Assembly (NCBI GenBank): GCA_049999725.1
Contig: JBNGIS010033744.1
Coordinates: forward strand, 50,188-78,068
Source of the DNA: Haplomitrium mnioides
Taxonomy: Eukaryota > Marchantiophyta > Haplomitriopsida > Calobryales
Direction of reading: 5' to 3'
Length of the DNA stretch: 27,881 nucleotides
A program made the translations under genes and the position numbers. Positions 19,802-27,881 of this stretch are shown piece after piece. Numbering within the stretch: the first letter of the stretch is position 1; each line of letters opens with the position of its first letter. Below the pieces are notes generated by a model. It did no database searches. It was not told the DNA's origin and saw nothing but the letters and a program-made list of their open reading frames with translations.

Positions 19802-21047
19802 ATGGTCGCTGCTAAAGAGAAAACTAGATATAGGGTTGAAGAAGCCTTAGAAGATCAAGACCAAGCCCTAACTTTGGTGTCATACCCTCTTGCCTTTCTG
19901 CTCCACTGTCAAAAAGCCAAAGAGTGGAAGTCAAGGTAGCAAAATAACACTGCTATTCCTTCTACTGAAGGAGGGTTTAAAGAACAAGACCATGACTTAA
20001 TGTTCTATCTTGACAAACTCAATGTGGCATTTTATCAAGTCTATAGGGAGTCCAAATGCAATAACTAAATGGCTTGGTGAAACCAAGAAGGTTCACTTTA
20101 GCAATCTTTACGGATACAACTTGAAGGAAAGTAAGCATAACGACTCCGAGCCCTTTACTAAAGATGATTTTTCTACATGGTCTCTTCTTTTACGACTCTA
20201 ACTACTTCCGATTTTTGGTATTTTGTCATTATTCATTCTTTGCAACAATTCGACATCGTAGAGGATGCACTTTTGGAAATTTGTTGTACTATCAACCACG
20301 AAATTTGGTAAGTTTTGTTTTGATTTATGAATATTTTAGTTTATCTTGTTTCTATTTCTTTTACTTTGTGTACAATGTTTGATTTCTTTGTTTTGATTAC
20401 TGGACAAAACCAACATTCATTATTCAGAGGGATCGAGAACTGCTCACATCCATGAGTACTAGATAGTGGGCTATTGGATAAGTGAGGGCCAATGGAGCAT
20501 GAAGCTCTTCAATCTACAATCCAAAGATGCAAGTTAATGCCCTTGACAAAAAAAGTGGAGCGTTTTCAGCTATCCAGTTGTTTCAGCTTAACTTAAACAT
20601 CTAGGAGATGATGCTCTTGTGAATGTGTATCAAAAGCCTCACGTTTTGTACAATTTTTTTATTGACCATTTGTCTTCATAGCAAGATTGGATATTAGATC
20701 TTTGCTATGGATTGGGCATATGCCTTGTATGTGCTCTCAAGTTGATGCGGAATTGCATTGCTATGGAATATGATAAATGTCAGCCTATCTATATTCCTCA
20801 AAGAGTTTTGACGATGGCTTCTTTGCCATCTGATGTCACAGACTTGCAAATTGTCTAAACCCACCATAAGAAGCATGTTCCTCTTGGTATTGTTGGTGTA
20901 TTTGGTGATTAAGTTGCGATTTTTGAGACTGGAAAGTCTTGATAGGACTCTCTTGCGGCTGTAGATGCCCAAGCTTCTCATTCTGTCGATTGGAACAAGA
21001 CCATTCCCTTTGAAGAGAACAAGACTAAAGCTAAAGTTGCACTGTGA
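19802..21047 (+). pseudogene. Decayed DNA methyltransferase-like protein (beta-class N4/N6 type suggested)
   Basis: The best part, 20412-21047, is one frame of 212 codons with nine internal stops and no frameshift. It contains QKPHVLYNFFIDHL (from 20631) and then DWILDLCYGLG with ALKLMRNCIAMEYDK (20685-20777). This fits the C-terminal half of beta-class amino-methyltransferases: KP, a helix, motif I ending D-x-x-x-G-x-G, then the acidic residue of motif II. Upstream pieces in shifted frames (19802-20052, 20056-20200, 20171-20305) read as protein too, for example TSDFWYFVIIHSLQQFD, which resembles the strand after the catalytic motif. The DPPY-type motif IV is not found; LDKLNV at about 20013 may be its remains. 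Whether it came from a host gene or a transposable element is unknown. The family call rests on motif pattern alone. Confidence 0.5.
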
Positions 21048-22085
21048 TGTACATTTTGTAAATAGAGTATTTTCTTAAAAATATTTTATGTTGATCTAAT
21101 TCTTGTAGAGCTCAAAATAATGATTATTAAGTACTTTCTTAACAATCTCTTTATGTTCAAAAAATGATTTTTGAAAAAAACCTATTGGTGTTTATAAAAA
21201 TTAGCAACAAAGTCTACTCTGGTATGGAAGTTCCCTTTTGACCAATTTGAATTTTCACACAAGTTTTCTTCAATTGTGAGTTTTTTGATTTTTTTTCTGA
21301 GCTACTCATTAAATTTATTACAACCTTTATTAACGATATCATTCTATATATGAGTCGTGTTTTAATTTTATTTTCCATATTCAAATTTTTGAGTTACTAA
21401 TAATTCATTGTCTGCGTGCTTAGGAACGTTGGATTGATTTTGATAGAAAACATCATCTTTTTATGATGTGCGAGCTTAAAGTCTATGCAAGCACATCTCT
21501 TCTTCTTTTTTAATCTATTTCATGAGTAAATAGAAGTTCAAAGCAACTCTTACTAGATTAGAGATTTGTATGTCAATGTATGTTATAACATCATCTTTTT
21601 TTTTTGGATTTGTTCGTGCTACGTTAAAATTTTAGGTAGGTGCGAGAGACTTGGAGAGGAGCCCTTTGGAGGATGGCTAGAGGGAGAGAGAAGAGAGGGG
21701 AGAGGACATTAGGCTCTTTACTATTGTTTGCATTGTAGTATGGCTGCAATTATCATCTACCGGAGTTTAGGTTGCACTAGTGGGAGCATTCCAGCGGGCA
21801 ACGATACATGATGAGGGATGGCGACTAGAATCGTCATGGAAGGCTAACATGGAACGATTGTAGGACTTCAGGGATCTAACTCATTTTGACATCACATATT
21901 GCACATACTAAACGGAAGGAATTTCTACTCATGATACATTGGGAGAGGGGATAAATGCTTGAGGAGCTATCTCGAAGGGGTTCAATTGGGTAAGTTCTAA
22001 TGGAAACCAAGGTTGCAATGATCAAGCAGTGATTCTCGACATCAAAATCTAGTCCTCAAAAGCACTTTCTGAGGTATGGATAGAT
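21048..22085. other. AT-rich intergenic DNA, no gene seen
   Basis: No supported frame on either strand. A purine-rich tract (gagagggagagagaagag type) lies near 21668-21710. Confidence 0.5.
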
Positions 22086-22325
22086 ACAAACACAAGTCCA
22101 ATAGTTTGGGCCTTAGTGAAACAAAAACTTTGATAGAGTAATAGACGAAACACCAATTTAGACGGTCTATAAACTAGGGCAAACAGAGACTCTGAAGTAT
22201 CGTGTAAGTATAGAAAGGGCAACGTCGATATAATGGATAAGTGGTGAAATAGAAACTCCGATATTTTAGATATGAACGAAGTAGCGACTCCAATAGTCTA
22301 TTCAGATCCGGTGGATAAGAAGAGG
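22086..22325 (+). repeat. Degenerate tandem repeat of about 30-33 bp
   Basis: About seven diverged units share the pattern gaaacagagactccgatag followed by a t/a-rich spacer with taga (for example at about 22121, 22174, 22236 and 22276). Drift is high, so unit borders are approximate. Confidence 0.45.
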
Positions 22326-23533
22326 AAGGGTTGGGGACCTCTGGTTTTAGAGGGGAAAGAAATGTGAGGAACCTATAGATAACAGACAATCACTATGAGG
22401 TAGTTTCCCAACGGAATATAATGAATCTATGACTACAAAGAACCTTGTAGAATTTCTGGATGAACTGAATCTAAGAACCATTTCTTCAACGCATGTGAAA
22501 ATGATCAATGATTTCAGGTAGGATAGAGGAAGGACTCAATGCAAGGGTATGCAATAGTCCACACTCCGATGTGGCAAGTGAGAGCTCTTTACTAATAGGA
22601 AATAATACATACGCTAAGGAATTTGCGGTCCATCTTCTCAATATTCTAAGAGCCACTAATGCTCACTAGCAAATCAACCACACCAATCCAATGGTCGATA
22701 ACTTAGTTTGTGTAGCTTAGGCTGAAATCCACAAAACTCTATTAAACCTTTTACAGACAGATACAAAGAATCACCCAACACAGAGCATGACTTCTTTTTT
22801 CTGTATTGAGTCTTTGTTCTTATGCTCTGAACATAAACTGAGCACAAACACCAAGAGAACATATAAAAATAAAGAGGCATGCTCGTTTTTCTAAGGTAGG
22901 CCTTCTATTGCTAGCCTCCACATCCAGATAAATCTCATAGTAGAACAACACATACCACAGAAACTTACACACTAATAGAAACACGGGTACAAACACATAC
23001 ACACTTCTACCTCAACCACGCAATGGGAGCATCACCATCAAAACAACTCAAATAACTTCAAAGTAGAATGTCGTCAACATAGGCCCTCCATAAGAACTGT
23101 ACAAGAGGCCGATTCACATATTCTTCCAAGCAGACTCAACACCGCAACTTCACTAACACATAGGTCATGAAGTCTCTTTTTTGTAATTTCCACTCTCACC
23201 TTCCTTCCATCGACTAGCTTTACAATAAGCAAAAATACACACAAATAGTATCCCAAACATCGTTAGGATCAAAATTTCCTTACAATCTGCACAAAACTTC
23301 TTTTTCTCCTCTCAGCACATGCTTTGAAGCTGATTCTCTAACAAAGTCTCCACATTTTGATTCTATATCTTCCTTTTCCCTCTTCTGGGAGAACTAGAGT
23401 CACATTCTTTGATAATCAGCCAGGGGAGCCGAGCAAGCGAGAGAGAGAGCCAGAGTGAGAGCAAGAGTGATCAAGCATCTCCGCAAGCCAAAGCGAGAGA
23501 GTAAAAAAAAGCAACTCCGCTGACATACCTTGG
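22326..23533. other. Intergenic DNA, no gene seen
   Basis: Short open frames occur on the minus strand (up to 68 codons) but none shows a domain or a joinable frame. A purine-rich gagagagagccagagtgagag tract lies at 23437-23470. An LTR of the gypsy element to the right could lie in this stretch, but no border was recognised. Confidence 0.4.
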
Positions 23534-24292
23534 CTATACCCAATTCATAGAAAAGAAAACATTTTCCCACTGCACCGTCCATTTCAAGCGTTCTTGGATT
23601 TTCTTCATCAATTCGTCACCATCTTCCTTGTTTGGTATCCCTATTTCCATCTCGTTGATGCTCATAGGTACCTTGACCAAGTCTTGATCATTGATGAACC
23701 TAATTTTTGGGTCTTCATATGTGATTACTTGACTCTTTAATTACAAACATATAAAATAGACGACTAAACAACCCACAAAAAAAGGACATAAAAACCATCC
23801 CACAACTTCTTTCTGGAATTTTCTCACCATATTTGGGTCAACTAGTTCTTTGGACTATCTTGATAGTTTGCTTTCTTGATCGAAGATAGCTCGCATATAC
23901 CCATACTTGCCATCTACACATTACTTTGAGTCTAGCCTAAAGCATATTTCTAATATAACAAAATATAACAATTACATAATCAATCCTATTTTCCTATTTG
24001 TTGAAGATGGTGAAGAGTTGATGACGCATTGATGTAGATCTTGATCCTTTGCAATCTTTTGATGTAGAGCCAATTCTCTTGAAGATACATCAATGTACTA
24101 GATCTAATTAGCTTCTTTCTGTATCTTCCATGCTTCTTGTATAACACATTTCTTCTCAACCTTCTATCGTGACAGATCCTTTGGTTCAAGCTTCAGCATC
24201 ACGTCGAAAGTTTTAACTTTACAAATTGGAACAAAAATCTTATGAAGAGGAACAAGGGGTGTGAGACAGGCAGAAAATAAAAATCTTTGAAA
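23534..24292 (-). pseudogene. Decayed 252-codon frame of unknown family, just downstream of gypsy pol
   Basis: One minus-strand frame runs from 24292 to the TAG at 23534-23536 with seven internal stops (TAG or TAA) and no frameshift. The content is protein-like: VKTFDVMLKLEPKDLSR, then KKCVIQEAWKIQKEAN, CVDGKYGYMRAIFDQESK, KELVDPNMVRKFQKEVVGW and DELMKKIQERLKWTVQWE. A hydrophobic stretch of 18 residues (23744-23797) looks like a membrane helix, but the same place could be a short intron of about 72 bp (acceptor ttaaag). It starts 68 bp after the gypsy pol stop on the same strand, where some elements carry an extra ORF. I do not recognise the family. It may equally be an unrelated gene remnant. 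Confidence 0.5.
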
Positions 24293-24360
24293 CTAAAAAA
24301 AAAATGAAAATAACATGTGGACCAAAAAAACCCAATAGAAATAATAAAACAAAAACAAAA

Positions 24361-25617
24361 TCACATATAGTAAAGTTTAACTTGATTGGCATTCACTGGT
24401 GCTGCAAAGGCAGTTTTGTCAAGCATTTCAAGGCTCAAATAATTGTGAGAATGGACTCTACAAGAACCTGACCAATAAGTGGTGAACTTGGAACAAAACA
24501 GATAAATCTCATATCAAAAACAAGGACCAAGTTGTGCACGTGAAAGGATCTATCTTTGATGTGTCTATCGTGATGGTCCTTTACTTGTAGCTAGTGAGCA
24601 AACCACAAAGCATTGGCATGAACTTGGGTTTTAGTAAGTTTTTCTAGAGTTTCCAGCCGGTGTTGCAAAGATTCAAGTGGACTCATGCGGTGGGCAATGG
24701 CAATACGCAGAGAAGGAACTTGGATTTCTATCGAAAGCAAGGCTTCTTGACCATAGACTAAATGAAATAGAGTGTATCATATGGCAGATTTGGTCATGGA
24801 TCGATATGCCTGTAAAGCAACATCCAAGTATTCATCCTAGTCTGAGCAATGTGTGGATACTATTTTAGTATGAATGGATTTGAAGATCTTGTTTGTGGAC
24901 TAAACTTAGCCATTTGCCTCGATGGTAAGGAGCTGATATATGATGGCGAATAGAATATTGCTCTGTGAAAGCCAAAATCACCTCATTGTGAAAGTGTGTG
25001 CCTAGATCACTAAAAATGTCCAATGGACATCCGAAGTGGGTGAGAATGTGGGAGTAGAAGAAAGAAGCCAAAAAACAACATTTTTGATAGGAAGTGTTAT
25101 TGCTTCGGCCCACTTAGTGACATAATCACAAGCAGCAAGGATATACTGATTTTGGCAACTACAAGAAGGAGGAGTTATCAGGTTGATAAAGTCAAGACCT
25201 CATTTTTCAAAAGCCAATATAAGAAGAATTAGGACCAAGGGCATTTCAATTACCTTTGTAGGGAGACTAGTTCTTTGATATGCATTGTATGTTCTAGTGA
25301 ACTTATAGGCATTGGCGAAGAGAGTTGGCCACCAATAGCTAGAACATAAGCCTTTCAAAGTTATAGTCTTTCCATCGAAATGACCAACACAAGAAAATGT
25401 GTGGCAACCTTGCAAAACTAGAGAAGTCTTTGGGGGATCAAACATCTACGCAGGACTTCATCTTCACCAATTGTATATAACAATTCTGAAACGATAATAT
25501 ATGGGGAAGTGAATTGTTCAAATGAGAAAATTTGAGTTGTAGTCAGATCCAAAGGCAAAATATTGGACGTGAAGAATGGAACAAGTTGAGTGTACCAAGG
25601 ATGGCAAGCCAATTGCA
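24361..25617 (-). pseudogene. Gypsy integrase and pol C-terminus
   Basis: Linker ELLYTIGEDEVLRRCL, then the zinc domain GCHTFSCVGHFDGKT with WWPTLFANAYKF. The following CxxC pair reads Y-N-A-Y, so both zinc Cys are lost. The core has the first catalytic Asp in ACDYVTKWAEA (about 25120) and the second in SDLGTHF. The third position, in NG-V-STNKIFKSI (about 24880), has stops in place of two residues including the catalytic Glu. The C-terminal part, with VYGQEALLSIEIQVPSLRI and KDHHDRHIKDRSF, runs to VNANQVKLYYM and the stop at 24361-24363. At least three frameshifts occur. Confidence 0.88.
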
Positions 25618-26419
25618 CTAAGGGGTGCTCGGATACAAGGTAGATAGAGAATATGGATGTGACGTATGACACTTATAAGTCGGGAAAACTGTCATCAAGT
25701 GACACAAGATCAAGGCCACCAAGTACTCTAGATAAGAGATTGTAGTTGCCATGTTTGAGATCAAGCCAAACTTGGATTGTAAACATGAATTCTTGGAGTA
25801 GCAAACCCAACGGGCTAGGCGACTTGTGAAATCTGGCTTGTTAACAATATACTTCAAAGAGTTATTATCAACAATAAATACGAACTTATAACCAAGGAGG
25901 TAGTGGCGGAATTTTTGGACAACATGAATCATGCCTAACGCTTCTCTCTCCATAACAAAGTAATTTTTTTTGGCTAGGCTAAGATATTTACCCATATAAT
26001 AGATTGGGCACTCTTTGTCATTATGCATATGAGCAAGCACAACTCTAGTTGATGTGGAGGAGGTATCAACCATGAAAAGAAAAGGAATCATCTGGTCAAT
26101 GGGGGACAAAAAAGGAAGATAGACAATAATATTTTTTGGAGTTTGAAAAGCTTGTTGATATTCATCCGACCAGATGAAAGGGACTTCCTATTTGGTTAAG
26201 GAATAGAGAGGGGAAGCATCATGAGCATAATTTTTACAATATCACCTATAATACACTCACTTACCCAAGAAGTATTGAAGTTGTTTCATTGTCTGCAGGG
26301 CAAGAAAGGCAAGAATAATATTCACTTTTGCAAGATCAGGGTGTAATCCGGTTTCTGAAACAAACATAATATTTGCAACTAGCCATTGGGTTTGAATCAC
26401 ACCCTACGGTACTATAGAA
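25618..26419 (-). pseudogene. Gypsy RT C-terminus and RNase H
   Basis: RT end: ETGLHPDLAKVN, QTMKQLQYFLG, then NYAHDASPLYSLTK and VPFIWSDEYQQAF, broken by stops. RNase H follows from 26109: MVDTSSTSTRVVLAH (catalytic Asp), CPIYYMGKYLSLAKKNY, MEREALGMIHVVQKFRHYLLG (catalytic Glu), FIVDNNSLKYIV (catalytic Asp). The RNase H part is open for 163 codons. The palm with the YxDD box is missing, because the sequence jumps from gag to the RT end. Confidence 0.9.
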
Positions 26420-27040
26420 AGAGTATAAGGAGGTTGAGGAATGGAAGACATTTGAACAGGGGGAGCGGGCAGTTGTTATGGTTGGTAGTAGTGATTTGAG
26501 GAGGAGGCGGAGCAGCATAGGAGGATTGTTGAGTATAAGATGAATGATGGAAAGAGTACCTTGGTTGATATGGGCGTTGTTGAGGGTACTAAGAATGCGA
26601 GCATTGGGCCATGCGCTGATTTCGACCTTGATTGTATTGTTGTGATCTTGGATGAGGACAATCATAGACGATGTGGTTGTTTTGGTTGCAATAGTAGCAA
26701 CTCTAGCCTTGGGGCGGACGGAGGGGCTGATACTCGTAACTAGCCGATTTTGGTGTATACGACTATTGGTACACATGCATGGGAGCTTGATACTAGAGGG
26801 AAGGTTGAAGAGTAGGGAGATGAGTGATGTGTTGGGTAGGCTGGACAACAGTTTGGTTGACTTTGAGAGATGCTTGAGTAGTTGTTGCTTTGATTCTACG
26901 CCAAACAGGGCAAACATTATTGGCATGATCAGATGATAGACAAATGTCACACCATAAAGTCAAAGTACAAGCCTCAAGAAGTGAATGTTGCTTACTATAG
27001 CGAGTACATCATACATTTGAAGTAGAAGAAGGAAGAGTTG
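26420..27040 (-). pseudogene. Gypsy gag fragment with two CCHC zinc knuckles
   Basis: The minus strand reads CDICLSSDHANNVC (about 26899-26940) and, about 75 residues later, CYYCNQNNHIVYDC (26658-26699). Both fit C-x2-C-x4-H-x4-C exactly. Pro/Gln/Tyr-rich linkers join them (for example AAPPPPQ near 26507). In-frame stops occur before the second knuckle and elsewhere. The frame continues up to about 27040 and then loses any protein character; the N-terminal capsid part is missing. The long open frame at 26336-26950 is in a different, non-coding phase. Confidence 0.75.
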
Positions 27041-27881
27041 GGGTAGAACTAGAATTCTACCAGCCCAATGGTTGGTCCCTTATCTCCTTTCCAACCGATT
27101 TACACCCACTAAAGGCTGACTTGTGTTTCGGGACCTTTTATAGGAGGGGCTTTGCACCGATTTAACCACAACCCCTACTTACCCACTCTAGAGTAACTAC
27201 AAAACCGCCTTATACAAACCAAAGACAACACATTCATTCACCTACCTACAGCCAACACTTGCTCTTCCTCTGCAACCAATAGACCCGAATAAAATTTCAT
27301 AATATTTCAGCGGTCCACAATTACTCCCATTCTAATGAGCCTCTGGCCTGTCCTCCTTCCAATGCCAACAGATGCAAGTCACACCACTCCTTCAGGCCTT
27401 AACCTCCAAAGGTGCCACTTTGGAAGCCAGGGGCGGACAAAACAGGGGATTTGGTTCTTGTATGGGGTGGCCCCGTTGCAAGTTATCTCTTTGAGGCCTT
27501 GATGGGTTCCTCTTTACCTCCCATCCCTTTCCACTAACACACAATCCTGCTCATTCACACTCAATTCCCAAATGCACACGTACATAAATTAAGGTTCTCC
27601 TGAGGGCAATCCAGATTATAATTCAAGAGTCCAAATTTGGACCCAAACACCTTGTGTACAAAATGGGAACAAATCCCATCATCCGAAATACCACAATACA
27701 ATGTTAATAACTCTGACTTCCTCTTCGTAGGGTGTTCCCAAGGTATGAACAAATCGGAATGTAGGTGTCCTCCAAATCCTAAGAGCTTTACAGAAAATAC
27801 AAACAGAAAACAATTCTAACTAAGACACACATGCATAGACATATACATGCATAGGCATATATATATATATATATATATATA
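27041..27881. other. Right-edge DNA, no gene seen
   Basis: No supported frame. It lies 5' of the gypsy gag on the minus strand and may include leader or LTR sequence, but no polypurine tract, primer-binding site or LTR end was recognised. Confidence 0.4.
27858..27881. repeat. (AT)n microsatellite at the window edge
   Basis: An uninterrupted AT dinucleotide run of about 24 bp continues to the last base. Confidence 0.95.

Larger units (their letters stand above)
24361..27040 (-). mobile_element. Ty3/gypsy retrotransposon, internally deleted and decayed
   Basis: Reading leftwards from 27040: gag with zinc knuckles, then the end of RT, RNase H, integrase zinc domain, integrase core and the pol C-terminus. 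RT before RNase H before integrase defines Ty3/gypsy. Protease and the catalytic part of RT are absent between about 26400 and 26420, so this copy cannot move by itself. Several frameshifts and stops break it. LTRs were not recognised on either side. Confidence 0.9.

Noticed and set aside
3046-24292. Reassigned stop codons or RNA editing to explain the stop-rich frames
   Set aside because: FolD and the subtilase in the same window use standard stops and need no editing, TGA as well as TAG and TAA is affected, and known U-to-C editing of stops acts on organelle transcripts.
26336-26950. 204-codon minus-strand open frame as gag
   Set aside because: The zinc knuckles are in another phase; this open frame is a shadow of the gag sequence.
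1-27881. tRNA, rRNA, CRISPR or organelle-DNA segments
   Set aside because: No cloverleaf with conserved T-loop sequence, no rRNA core sequence and no spaced identical repeats of CRISPR type were seen.

Overview
The window is nuclear DNA of a land plant. It holds two spliced genes of clearly plant type, Ty1/copia and Ty3/gypsy retrotransposon debris, plant-style GT..AG introns of about 70-935 bp, and large tandem-repeat tracts. The species cannot be fixed from sequence alone. A seed-free plant or other repeat-rich lineage is possible, but this is inference.

Layout. 1-1391 is the 3' end of a Ty1/copia element (RT end, RNase H, polypurine tract, probable 3' LTR), almost intact except for a 47-bp poly-T patch inside RNase H. 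1392-4338 has no working gene but contains a decayed coiled-coil reading frame on the minus strand (3046-3522). 4339-6158 is a five-exon gene for an organelle-type bifunctional methylenetetrahydrofolate dehydrogenase/cyclohydrolase (FolD). 6159-9887 is a 3.7-kb intergenic stretch with a telo-box and bZIP-type sites. 9888-15458 is a complete ten-exon subtilase of the SBT2 type, with all catalytic residues present.

From about 15.7 kb to the end the window is heterochromatin-like: a copia scrap on the minus strand; a 2.1-kb minisatellite with a 41-bp core unit (and a 10-N gap); a 24-bp GCGC-rich repeat family in two clusters with hairpins; a decayed DNA-methyltransferase-like frame (19802-21047, plus strand); a ~32-bp degenerate repeat; an unidentified decayed 252-codon frame (23534-24292, minus); and an internally deleted Ty3/gypsy element (24361-27040, minus) whose pol ends 68 bp upstream of that unidentified frame.

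The two live genes form a 12-kb island. FolD interconverts one-carbon folates in an organelle; the subtilase is a secreted serine protease. Nothing suggests that they work together.

The least expected content is three decayed reading frames, found by reading through stop codons. They are a coiled-coil protein, a beta-class-type DNA methyltransferase and an unknown protein in the position after gypsy pol. Their best-preserved blocks have many nonsense codons but no frameshift, a pattern that suits C-to-T decay of methylated DNA.
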